DNA of 64,000 bases from Anaerosporobacter mobilis DSM 15930. Lineage in GTDB: Bacteria > Bacillota > Clostridia > Lachnospirales > Lachnospiraceae. The DNA is taken from positions 62,001-126,000 of the forward strand of contig NZ_FRCP01000020.1 in the NCBI RefSeq assembly GCF_900142955.1, in the 5' to 3' direction. Below the pieces are notes generated by a model. That model was not told the origin of the DNA. It saw nothing but the letters and a program-made list of their open reading frames with translations, and made no database searches. Below are positions 26,868 through 35,132 of the stretch, piece by piece. How positions within the stretch are numbered: position 1 is the stretch's first letter; every line of letters starts with the position of its first letter. The position numbers were made by a program, and so were the translations under genes.

Positions 26868-27807
26868 AATGCTAGTATTTTCAAAAAAGTATAGTGCTCT
26901 TATATTACTACTATTCTTTATTATTCTAAACAGTATAATAACTCCTAACTTCTTTCGGATGAGTAACTTAAATAATATAATAACTCAGATTTGTCCAATC
27001 ATTCTTTGTGGTATGGGTATGACATTGGTAATCTCAACTGGTGGAATTGATATTTCTGTTGGTTCTGTTATGGCTCTATCAGGGGTACTAACAGCCAAAT
27101 TAATGACCAGTATGGGACTAGTCCCTGCCATTTTAGTTTCTCTTATCGTGTGTATAGGAGTTGGATGTTTCACAGGTGTTATGGTAGGAAAATTAAAATT
27201 ACAAGCAATGGTAGTAACTCTAGGTTTGATGTTAGGGATTAGAGGGGTTGCTCAGGTTCTTTGTGGAGGTCGTGATATCTACCTGAATAAACTGGGTGAA
27301 GTTGGAGAACAGCTATCCTTTCTTGGTACATATAAGTTAGGTAAAGTTGTTCCAATTCAAATTATACCAATTGTCCTTTCTATAGTTATAGTGTGGATTA
27401 TTATTGAAAAAACCGTTCTGGGAAGAAGAATTCAGGCGGTAGGTGATAGTATCAAATCAAGTTCCTTGTCAGGAATCAATACAGCTAGAACTATGATGAT
27501 TGTATACGGAATGAGTGCATTGTTTGCGGCATTTGCGGGAATTTTTCAAACTGCTAAGGTAGCAGTGGCAGCGGGTAGTTCTTTAGGACAATTAGCAGAG
27601 CTTGATGCAATTGCGGCAGTTGTAATTGGCGGAACTCCAATGAGTGGTGGTAAAGCTAGGGTTATAGGAACAGTAGTAGGTGCGTTGATTATGCAGATGA
27701 TTACTCTTACTTGTGTAATGAATGATATACCAAGTCAGTACGCACAAGTATTTAAAGCTATTATCATTGTTTTTGCAGTGTTTATCCAAAGAGAAAAAAG
27801 AAAGTAG
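26854..27807 (+). CDS. Sugar ABC importer permease 1 (RbsC class)
   Basis: The ATG at 26854 follows GGGAGGTG and gives 317 residues; earlier in-frame codons lie inside the ATPase gene. The protein is a polytopic membrane protein with about 8-10 hydrophobic segments. It carries the family signature regions GGIDISVGSVMALSG and LDAIAAVVIGGTPMSGG. It should form half of the transmembrane channel, paired with the permease encoded next. Confidence 0.9.
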   Translation: MSKDKMLVFSKKYSALILLLFFIILNSIITPNFFRMSNLNNIITQICPIILCGMGMTLVISTGGIDISVGSVMALSGVLTAKLMTSMGLVPAILVSLIVCIGVGCFTGVMVGKLKLQAMVVTLGLMLGIRGVAQVLCGGRDIYLNKLGEVGEQLSFLGTYKLGKVVPIQIIPIVLSIVIVWIIIEKTVLGRRIQAVGDSIKSSSLSGINTARTMMIVYGMSALFAAFAGIFQTAKVAVAAGSSLGQLAELDAIAAVVIGGTPMSGGKARVIGTVVGALIMQMITLTCVMNDIPSQYAQVFKAIIIVFAVFIQREKRK

Positions 27808-27820
27808 GAGGTTAAGAAGT

Positions 27821-28828
27821 ATGAAGACAATAAAGAAATATTATAACTGGTTTTATTCTAAAAGTACTATCTTAGCATTTTTACTTTTGGTGATTGTAGC
27901 TAGTCTTGTTTTTTCTGATCAAAACTTTATGTCAACCACTAACGTCTTTAACATTCTATTAAAAGTTGCTAAAAATGGTGGCTTTTTAGCACTTGGCATG
28001 ACATTTGTTATTCTATGTGGTGAAATTGATTTATCTGCTGGTGCAGTCTTTGCTTTAAGTGGTGTAGTAATGGGACTGGTTGGACAGGTGAATCCGTTCC
28101 TAGGAATTATTGCAGGAATTTTGGTAGGTGTTATTTCAGGATATATGATTGGTTTCATGGTAACAAAGATGAGAATTTCTTCTTGGATTGCATCTCTTGC
28201 TATGTTATTTGCATTAAGAGGTGCCATTCAGATTGTAGCTGAGAAATCAGTAGTTATTAAAGGTTCTGTCCTGACATTTGCGGATGCGAAGATACTACCA
28301 GGTGTATTTGCAGGACTAAAAAGTGGTATCTCGATTTTAATTCCGATCTTATTTATTTTGACCTTCTTATGTATGTATATTTCACGCCATACGAAGTTTG
28401 GTATTGGTCTTTATGCTGTTGGAGGCAATGGAGAGGCTGCTAGAATGATGGGAATTGATGTAGATCGTATCAAAGTAAAGGCGTTTGTCTGCTCAGGACT
28501 CATTGCTGCATTCTCAGGGGTTTTGCTCGCATCAAGTTCTGGTAGTGCTACATTAAGTGCGGGTAACACTTATGAAACTTATGCCATTGCCATGTGTGCA
28601 ATTGGTGGTGTTAAGTTGTCCGGAGGAGAAGGTAAGTTTTCGGGAACGTTTTTCGGTATGCTAATTTACTTTATTATTAATACAATTTTTACCTACTTGC
28701 CAACAGGAGTTTCTGTGCATTGGCAATCCATCATCATGGGAGCGCTAGTTCTAATTTCGGTGGGAGTTCAATCTGACTACTTTAAAACATTAAAAGGAAG
28801 TAAAAGAATAGTGAGGCATAAGAGATGA
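27821..28828 (+). CDS. Sugar ABC importer permease 2 (RbsC class)
   Basis: AGGAGG precedes the ATG at 27821; the 335-residue product is highly hydrophobic. GEIDLSAGAVFALSG and YAIAMCAIGGVKLSGGEG are the same signature regions as in permease 1, so the two are paralogues and the channel is a heterodimer. The stop overlaps the ATG of the GH2 gene by 4 bases (ATGA), which couples transport to hydrolysis. Confidence 0.9.
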   Translation: MKTIKKYYNWFYSKSTILAFLLLVIVASLVFSDQNFMSTTNVFNILLKVAKNGGFLALGMTFVILCGEIDLSAGAVFALSGVVMGLVGQVNPFLGIIAGILVGVISGYMIGFMVTKMRISSWIASLAMLFALRGAIQIVAEKSVVIKGSVLTFADAKILPGVFAGLKSGISILIPILFILTFLCMYISRHTKFGIGLYAVGGNGEAARMMGIDVDRIKVKAFVCSGLIAAFSGVLLASSSGSATLSAGNTYETYAIAMCAIGGVKLSGGEGKFSGTFFGMLIYFIINTIFTYLPTGVSVHWQSIIMGALVLISVGVQSDYFKTLKGSKRIVRHKR

Positions 28829-30597
28829 AGCAGTTAATGACAAAATGGGGTAAGAAGGTAGACAATAAGGATGTTTTAAAAGAATATCCACGTCCCAATC
28901 TTGTGAGAGACAGTTATTTGAACTTAAATGGCGAGTGGGAATATGCAATCACTAAATCAAAAGATATAGAGAAATATGACGGTAATATAGTAGTACCATT
29001 TTCCCCAGAAGCATATTTATCGGGAGTACAACGAATTGTACAACCCGATGACTATCTCCATTACAGATGTAAGTTTATGTTAGATACGGATTTTATAAAG
29101 AAACGCCTTATTTTACACTTTGGTGCGGTTGATCAAGAATGTGAAGTGTCTTTGAATGGAATCAGAATAGGAGAACATAAGGGAGGGTATCTTCCGTTTT
29201 CCTTTGACATAACGAATGAAATGAGAATAGGAGAAAATACGTTAACCTTATGCGTAGTAGATAGGACGGAAAAAGCGCCACATGCAAGAGGAAAACAAAA
29301 ACTTGTCAAGAAAGGGAAATATGGTTCTTTGTTCTATACTCCTAACAGCGGAATATGGAAAACGGTATGGCTCGAAAGCGTAAGCGAAGAATATATTACA
29401 AATCTAAGGGTAACTCCATGTTTTGATGAATCCGCAATTACAGTCTTAGTATCAACGAATGGGGAACCAAAAGAAGCGAACATACGAATTCTATTCAAAG
29501 ACAACGTAGTGGAAGAAACAATAATTCAAACAGATAAGACCGTTAAGATAGTATTGGATTCATTTAAGTCTTGGACTCCAGACGAACCAAATTTATATGA
29601 TATTGAAATCGATACAGGAACTGATAAAGTAACATCGTATTTTGGTATGAGAAAGTTCTCAACGGGTAAAGATAAAAATGGTATATTAAGGTTCTTTCTA
29701 AATAACAAGCCTTATTTTTTCAATGGTCTGCTAGATCAAGGCTACTGGCCTGAAAGTTTGCTAACTCCTCCTAGTGATGATGCACTTAAGTATGATATTA
29801 TTAAACTAAAGGAATTAGGTTACAATACCATTCGTAAACATATTAAAATTGAATCGGAACGCTTCTATTACCATTGTGATAAAATCGGAATGATTGTTTG
29901 GCAGGATATGCCCAATGGTGGCGGGGACTATAATATGGTGTTTGTAACTTACTTACCTAATGCTTTCAATTGGTTTGCTAGAGGAGTAAAAGATAGCTTA
30001 TATTCTTTGTTCAAAAGGCGAGATGAAGAAGGAAGAAGGCAATATTACAATGATCTAGAAGGAATGGTAAATCAATTATATAATCATCCGTCAATCGCTG
30101 TATGGGTACCATTTAATGAAGGTTGGGGCCAATTTGATGCTAATATGGCGACTAAGAAGATTTGTAAACTCGACTCTACAAGACTAGTTAATGAAGCCTG
30201 CGGCTGGTTTGATCAAAATGGTGGTGATATGTATAGTATCCATAATTATATCCGAAAACTGAAAGTGAAGCCACAAAGTAATCGTGTAGTAGCACTTACA
30301 GAATACGGAGGATATTCTTATCCAGTAGAGAACCATGTTGCTTGCGAAAAAGAATTTGGATACAAATCTTATAAAAACGCAGAGGAATTAACAGAAAATT
30401 ATAAAAGACTTTGGGAAGAAGAGATTTATCCAAATATAAAAGATGGACTATGTAGCGCGATCTATACACAGACAAGTGATATTGAAGAAGAAATTAATGG
30501 ATTAATGACATATGACCGTGAAATAGTTAAGATAAAAAAGGAAGTAGTGAAAGCATTAAATCAAAAATTAAAAGATATATTCCAAAGAACAGTATAA
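28825..30597 (+). CDS. GH2 glycosidase (beta-galactosidase-like)
   Basis: This encodes 590 residues with no signal peptide, so it is cytoplasmic. About 20-180 is the GH2 sugar-binding jelly roll (RDSYLNLNGEWEYA, LILHFGAVDQECEVSLNG). About 185-280 is an Ig-like domain, and the rest a TIM barrel. Glu432 in WVPFNEGWGQ is the acid/base and Glu493 in LTEYGGYSYP the nucleophile, as in GH2. As last gene of the importer operon it probably splits the incoming sugar. Specificity (galactoside, glucuronide, arabinoside or other) cannot be fixed; it is short for GH2 because it lacks C-terminal extensions. Confidence 0.88.
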   Translation: MKQLMTKWGKKVDNKDVLKEYPRPNLVRDSYLNLNGEWEYAITKSKDIEKYDGNIVVPFSPEAYLSGVQRIVQPDDYLHYRCKFMLDTDFIKKRLILHFGAVDQECEVSLNGIRIGEHKGGYLPFSFDITNEMRIGENTLTLCVVDRTEKAPHARGKQKLVKKGKYGSLFYTPNSGIWKTVWLESVSEEYITNLRVTPCFDESAITVLVSTNGEPKEANIRILFKDNVVEETIIQTDKTVKIVLDSFKSWTPDEPNLYDIEIDTGTDKVTSYFGMRKFSTGKDKNGILRFFLNNKPYFFNGLLDQGYWPESLLTPPSDDALKYDIIKLKELGYNTIRKHIKIESERFYYHCDKIGMIVWQDMPNGGGDYNMVFVTYLPNAFNWFARGVKDSLYSLFKRRDEEGRRQYYNDLEGMVNQLYNHPSIAVWVPFNEGWGQFDANMATKKICKLDSTRLVNEACGWFDQNGGDMYSIHNYIRKLKVKPQSNRVVALTEYGGYSYPVENHVACEKEFGYKSYKNAEELTENYKRLWEEEIYPNIKDGLCSAIYTQTSDIEEEINGLMTYDREIVKIKKEVVKALNQKLKDIFQRTV

Positions 30598-30704
30598 CTA
30601 TAGAAAACAGAAAAACATAAATAGAAAAAAGATATAGAAAAAAATATAGAAAAATAAAGATGTAAAACAAAAATCATAAAACAAAAATTGTAAAATTATG
30701 AAAA

Positions 30705-30735
30705 CCAAAAGCAGTTCATCACGAACTGCTTTTGG
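30705..30735. terminator. Bidirectional terminator
   Basis: CCAAAAGCAGTTC pairs perfectly with GAACTGCTTTTGG across ATCAC, with A-rich and T-rich flanks on either side. It ends the GH2 operon on the plus strand and the ABC exporter operon on the minus strand. Confidence 0.9.
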
Positions 30736-30793
30736 TTTGTATGCTATTAATTATTGTTAGGCACTTTATTAAGGACGCAGCCAACATTATAAC

Positions 30794-32569
30794 TTATATA
30801 TTCTTAAACTGTGCCATATGCAGATTATAATAGATACCCTTCTTCTCTAGCAATTCCTTCGCACTACCTTGTTCTTGAATGTTACCATTATCAATAACAA
30901 AGATTCGGTCTGCTTTTTGAATGGTAGAGAGACGATGGGCAATAACAAAGGACGTACGGCCTTTTAATAAGGCTTCAATTCCTTCTTGCACAAGTAGTTC
31001 AGTTTGTGTATCAATACTTGAAGTAGCTTCATCTAAGATTAGAATCTTAGGCTTAGAAACCATGGTTCTAGCAAAGGCAAGTAACTGTCTTTGACCAATG
31101 GATAATCCATTTCCACGTTCTTTTAGTTCTGTATCATAACCCTTTTCTAACTTCATTATGAAGTCATGTGCATTAACTGTTTTTGCAGCTTCGATAATCT
31201 CTTCGTCGGTAGCATCAAGTCGTCCATAGCGGATATTTTCCTTAATAGTACCAGAGAATAAGAAGTTATCTTGCGTCATGACACCCATTTGTTGTCTTAG
31301 ACTTTCGATGGATACTTCTTTTAGATTATAGTTATCTACGTAAATATTGCCTTTCTGAATATCATAGAAACGGCTGATTAAGTTTACAATTGTTGATTTA
31401 CCAGCACCAGTAGGTCCGACAAGGGCAATGGTTTCACCAGCTTTTACGGAGAAGTTAACATCATCTAGAATTAATGTTTCTTCGTCATAGGAGAAGCTTA
31501 CGTGATCAAACCGGATATCCCCTTTCACATCTGGTAATGCAATTACATTACTATCATCAACGATGTCAGGTGGTGTATCTAGGATTTCGAAGATACGCTC
31601 TGCACCTGCGATGTTAGTAATTAACTGGTTGTAGAAGTTACTTAAGTTTAGGATTGGACTCCAAAACATAGAGATATAGGTTCCGAAAGCTACCAATAAG
31701 CCTACAGAACCAGGCCCAATACCAAGGAGTTTAATACCAACAAAGTATAGGGAGGCAGTTCCGATACCCCAACATAAATCAATAATAGGTCCGATGGAAT
31801 CGTTTAAGCGTACTGCACTAATAAAGCTGTTACGATGTTCGTGAAGTAAAGTATCAAAAGTTTCGGTCGTTTCGCCTTCTGCAGTAAGACTTTGAATAAT
31901 ACGAATACCAGATAAATCTTCATGAATAAATGCATTTACATTGGCACTTTTCTTGCGGAATATTCTCCAACGTAGATGAGAAAAACGCTGAACGCAGTAG
32001 ATACCAATAGCCATTAAAGGTAGACTGACTAAAGCAGCCAATGCTAATTTGTAGTTTTTAACTATCATAATAACAACTACGGCACATACGGTAATAAAAT
32101 CAGGAATTAGGGTAGTAACACTGTTTGTTAGTACATCTTTAAGTGAATTAACATCACCAATAATTCTAGATAATACTTTGCCGGTAGGACGGCTATCGAA
32201 GAAACTAAAGCTTAGTTTCTGAATGTGTGTATATAATTCTTGTCGGACTTCTAATAAAATCTCATTAGAGATCTTTGACATGATATACATACGTACTTTA
32301 ATTAACAAGACCATAACGATATTGATTATAGCTGCGAAGATACCTAGGCGGATTAATCCTTTAATATCTCCGTTTTTAATATAATTATCAATAGCTTCTT
32401 CTATTATTAATGGATTTACTAATGCAATGGCTACACAGATAGCCATTATGAATAATACAAATACAATCTTAAAACGATACTTTAACATATAGCGATAAAG
32501 ACGAAGTAAGGTAGCAATCTTACTGGTATTCGTCGATTTTTCATCATTTCTAAAAGTATCAACTGCCAT
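30794..32569 (-). CDS. Heterodimeric ABC exporter, catalytically competent subunit
   Basis: This encodes 591 residues: six membrane helices (about 30-330) then an ATPase. Walker A is GPTGAGKST, the signature LSIGQRQLLAFARTM, Walker B ILILDEATSSID with the catalytic Glu, and the H-loop AHRLST. Its start overlaps the stop of the upstream exporter gene by one base (TAATG), so the two are coupled. The pair resembles type IV exporters such as BmrCD, LmrCD or TM287/288, which expel drugs or peptides. Substrate is unknown. Confidence 0.92.
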   Translation of the reverse strand: MAVDTFRNDEKSTNTSKIATLLRLYRYMLKYRFKIVFVLFIMAICVAIALVNPLIIEEAIDNYIKNGDIKGLIRLGIFAAIINIVMVLLIKVRMYIMSKISNEILLEVRQELYTHIQKLSFSFFDSRPTGKVLSRIIGDVNSLKDVLTNSVTTLIPDFITVCAVVVIMIVKNYKLALAALVSLPLMAIGIYCVQRFSHLRWRIFRKKSANVNAFIHEDLSGIRIIQSLTAEGETTETFDTLLHEHRNSFISAVRLNDSIGPIIDLCWGIGTASLYFVGIKLLGIGPGSVGLLVAFGTYISMFWSPILNLSNFYNQLITNIAGAERIFEILDTPPDIVDDSNVIALPDVKGDIRFDHVSFSYDEETLILDDVNFSVKAGETIALVGPTGAGKSTIVNLISRFYDIQKGNIYVDNYNLKEVSIESLRQQMGVMTQDNFLFSGTIKENIRYGRLDATDEEIIEAAKTVNAHDFIMKLEKGYDTELKERGNGLSIGQRQLLAFARTMVSKPKILILDEATSSIDTQTELLVQEGIEALLKGRTSFVIAHRLSTIQKADRIFVIDNGNIQEQGSAKELLEKKGIYYNLHMAQFKNI

Positions 32570-34311
32570 TATATAGTCACCTCCTGTTTGCTCTCTAAGT
32601 AGTCACCATATTGGCTCATATAAGTCTGATAATAGAGTCCATGTTTTGCAAGAAGTTCTTCATGTGTACCTCTTTCCGCGATGTTACCACCGTCTGAGAG
32701 AATTATGATTTCATCAGCATGACGTACAGCTGAGATACGATGTGCTATGATGATTTTTGTCGTATTCTCTAATTGTGAAAGAGACTCTTGAATTGCATGT
32801 TCTGTCTCCATATCAAGTGCGGAAGTTGAGTCATCTAATACTAGAATCGGTGCTTTCTTGGCTAATGCTCTGGCAATACTGATCCTTTGTTTTTGCCCAC
32901 CAGATAGCCCAACACCACGTTCACCAATAACGGTATTGTACTTATTATCTAATTTATCAATGAAAGAATCTGCTTGTGCATAGGATGCAGATTCAAGCAT
33001 AATTTCCTTATTAATATCGTATTTCTTACCCATCTTAATATTCTCTTTGATAGTATCCGAGAATAGGAATACATCTTGCATAACTAAGGATATACTGCTT
33101 CTCAAGTCTTTCAAAGCTAAATCCTTAATATTGATGCCATCTACTTTAATACTACCTTCACTTGTTTCATAGAAGCGTTGTAAGATATTAATAATAGAGG
33201 ATTTTCCTGTTCCGGTAGCTCCCATGATACCGATTGTCTTACCGGCCTCTACATGGAAGGATATATCATTAAGAATAGTCTTGTTACCTTGTTCAAACGT
33301 TACGTGTTCAAAATCAATAGTACCTTTTACTTCATCAAGTGCTACTGGATTCTCAGGATCTGTAATCTCTGGTACATTGGTATAGAGTTTACGAATCTTC
33401 TTCGTAGAAGCAACTGCGGATGAGAAACTATTTGTTAACCAACCAAGCATCTCCATAGGCCATACGATATTCGTTGAGTAGATTGAGAATGCACTTAACT
33501 CACCTACGGTAATTTCGCCATTGATTGTTAGAACACCACCGTATATAATTACTGCAATTGGTAGTAATTTTGTTATGAATTGAAACAAAGGTTGGTAGCG
33601 AACCAAAGCTTTTGATTGTTTCATATTAAGTTCATAATAGCGGTTATTGTGTGATAAGAATTTCTTGATCTCGAATTTCTCACGAGCAAATGCTTTAACA
33701 GTACGTACACCAGCTAGATTCTCTTGTGCGATGGTATTCAAAGTAGCATTCTCTTCACTAATCTCTTCATAAATTACATCTAATTTTCGTTCCATTATGA
33801 TGGCGAAGAGTGCTACAAGTGGCATTGCAATACAAGGAATTATGAATAGTTTCTTACTTATGTTAAACATACAGTATAAAACGATTGAAGTATGAATAAC
33901 AACTTCAATAATAAGCATTCCGACAAATCCAAGTCCATCCCAGATGCGGTCTACATCGTCTTTTACACGAGCCATTAATTCACCGGTATTGGTTTTATCA
34001 AAGAAACTAATGGATAAGCTTTGAATATGTTTGAATAAATCATGGCGAATGTTCATTCCAATCTTGGAACTTACAATATCGAATGTGTATTCCTTGAAGT
34101 ATTGAAAGATACATCTACCAATACCAATACATAGAGTAAGAATGATAAGTTTGTTAAATAGCTCCATCTTACCGCCAATAATGACGTCATCGATAAAACT
34201 TCCTGTAATTTTAGGTGTGAGCATATCAAGGGATACACTAATTACCATGCAAGTGATGGCAAATATATAAGCGTACCAATATTTCATAACGTATCTTGAT
34301 ATCTTTTTCAT
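32569..34311 (-). CDS. Heterodimeric ABC exporter, degenerate-site subunit
   Basis: This encodes 580 residues with the same layout as its partner. Walker A is GATGTGKSS, the signature a canonical LSGGQKQRISIARAL, and Walker B ILVLDDSTSALD. The catalytic Glu after Walker B is Asp here. Such a change marks the non-hydrolysing site in heterodimeric exporters. It is the first transporter gene of the operon, with AGAAGGGAGA before the ATG. A leader with two small ORFs and two hairpins precedes it. Confidence 0.92.
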   Translation of the reverse strand: MKKISRYVMKYWYAYIFAITCMVISVSLDMLTPKITGSFIDDVIIGGKMELFNKLIILTLCIGIGRCIFQYFKEYTFDIVSSKIGMNIRHDLFKHIQSLSISFFDKTNTGELMARVKDDVDRIWDGLGFVGMLIIEVVIHTSIVLYCMFNISKKLFIIPCIAMPLVALFAIIMERKLDVIYEEISEENATLNTIAQENLAGVRTVKAFAREKFEIKKFLSHNNRYYELNMKQSKALVRYQPLFQFITKLLPIAVIIYGGVLTINGEITVGELSAFSIYSTNIVWPMEMLGWLTNSFSSAVASTKKIRKLYTNVPEITDPENPVALDEVKGTIDFEHVTFEQGNKTILNDISFHVEAGKTIGIMGATGTGKSSIINILQRFYETSEGSIKVDGINIKDLALKDLRSSISLVMQDVFLFSDTIKENIKMGKKYDINKEIMLESASYAQADSFIDKLDNKYNTVIGERGVGLSGGQKQRISIARALAKKAPILVLDDSTSALDMETEHAIQESLSQLENTTKIIIAHRISAVRHADEIIILSDGGNIAERGTHEELLAKHGLYYQTYMSQYGDYLESKQEVTI

Positions 34312-34347
34312 GAAAATCTCCCTTCTTTTGGTGTCAAAATCATCAAG

Positions 34348-34488
34348 TCATAATTTACGAGTTCCTAAACATCGTGCTATAACACAACCCTCCATAATAC
34401 AAGCCCCACAAGCACCAGTTCTATGGTGCAAACGATTATCGAACATGGCGGTAATCGGTGTGCAAATCAACTTATCTTCTCTGAACAT
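34348..34488 (-). CDS. 46-codon Cys-rich small ORF before the ABC exporter
   Basis: The frame runs from an ATG at 34488 to a TGA at 34348, 36 bases before the exporter start. The peptide begins MFREDKLICTPITAMF and ends RTGACGACIMEGCVIARC-LGTRKL. It has five Cys residues, four of them in a C-x2-C-x4-C-x4-C pattern. No strong ribosome binding site is seen at either ATG (34488 or 34446). It could be a leader peptide, a small metal-binding protein or a peptide cargo of the exporter. It is not a family I can name. Confidence 0.45.
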   Translation of the reverse strand: MFREDKLICTPITAMFDNRLHHRTGACGACIMEGCVIARCLGTRKL

Positions 34489-34531
34489 GGCATAACAAGA
34501 TAACAATGAAATGTCTTGTATACTAGAGTCA

Positions 34532-34587
34532 GTTACTACTCGGCCAAACCAACTTACAGTAACAAAGATTGGCGGTTTGGTAGTAAC
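34532..34587 (-). promoter_or_regulatory. Large bulged hairpin in the ABC exporter leader
   Basis: GTTACTA pairs with TAGTAAC, and inside it CCAAACC pairs with GGTTTGG, with a CTCGG bulge on one side. On the transcript this lies between the strong terminator at 34613-34639 and the Cys-rich ORF. A GGCCG within it could compete for the terminator stem, which has CGGCC. It is a candidate antiterminator element. Confidence 0.5.
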
Positions 34588-34612
34588 AGTTCCCCCTCAA
34601 AAGCGCAAAAAT

Positions 34613-34639
34613 AGGCCGTGGTAAAGTTTACCACGGCCT
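34613..34639 (-). terminator. Leader terminator upstream of the ABC exporter
   Basis: AGGCCGTGGTAAA and TTTACCACGGCCT form a 13-base palindrome around a single G (about 11 bp after loop closure). On the minus strand it is followed by ATTTTTG, a good U-run. It sits about 40 bases after the stop of the 32-codon ORF and before the transporter genes, so it should stop most transcripts unless an alternative fold forms. Confidence 0.8.
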
Positions 34640-34681
34640 TAAAGTCAATATAAAAAGACAAAAATAAATATTTTCACACTT

Positions 34682-34780
34682 TTATAATCGTACCAAAACG
34701 ACAGAGGAGGTAATCTCACGCACAGATTGTTGTATTAAGTTTTCTGATGTTCCATTAACTAAATTATTAAATCTAAACAT
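34682..34780 (-). CDS. 32-codon leader peptide ORF
   Basis: The ATG at 34780 has AAGAGAGG 8 bases upstream and a consensus promoter about 35 bases before that. The peptide starts MFRFNNLVNGTSENLIQQ and ends REITSSVVLVRL. It has no signal sequence or cargo-like motif. Its place between a strong promoter and a terminator, ahead of a drug-type exporter, is the arrangement of BmrB-like leader peptides, whose translation under ribosome-targeting drugs controls read-through. Function is inferred. Confidence 0.6.
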   Translation of the reverse strand: MFRFNNLVNGTSENLIQQSVREITSSVVLVRL

Positions 34781-34815
34781 AACTTTTACCTCTCTTTCTT
34801 TAATATTCTTTTGCC

Positions 34816-34843
34816 ATTATATCATTAATCTGGTAATTGTCAA
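34816..34843 (-). promoter_or_regulatory. Consensus sigma-A promoter of the ABC leader
   Basis: On the minus strand TTGACA (34843-34838) and TATAAT (34821-34816) both match the consensus exactly, with a 16-base spacer. Such a strong promoter ahead of a terminator suggests constant initiation with control by termination. Confidence 0.8.
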
Positions 34844-34924
34844 TACGTTTTCTGGAAAAAATAAAACAATTATTAACTTTTGCTTAATATTCTGATTATT
34901 CAAAAATTGTTCATAAATGTATGA

Positions 34925-35132
34925 TATACTAGAGCCATAGGTCAACGAGGGCAATTATGAAATGATTTCTCGAGTCTGTCTTAAATGGTTGTGATTAAAA
35001 GTTAGGAAAAGCAACATAAAGCTTTTAAGGCTTAATGAAACCAAAAGAACGTAGCTCTGAAAGAGCCTAGTAGTACAAAGTTTTAAAGGGAGTATACGTA
35101 TCTAATAAGTGTAACAAGAAGAGGGTGCAAAT
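34925..35132 (+). promoter_or_regulatory. Promoter and long untranslated leader of the (p)ppGpp synthetase gene
   Basis: TGATATACT at 34923-34931 is an extended -10. The following 200 bases up to the ATG contain no ORF with a good start. They include short inverted repeats such as AGCTCTGAAAGAGCC at 35051-35066. The length and purine-rich, non-coding look suggest a structured leader, but I do not recognise any known riboswitch class. Confidence 0.4.

Noticed and set aside
34348..34488. Calling the Cys-rich ORF a SCIFF or other known RiPP precursor
   Set aside because: The Cys spacing and flanks differ from SCIFF peptides. No radical SAM, LanM or other maturase gene is near.
34310..34495. Plus-strand ORF upstream of the ABC exporter
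   Set aside because: It overlaps the minus-strand leader and Cys-rich frame. It has no ribosome binding site and no recognisable content.
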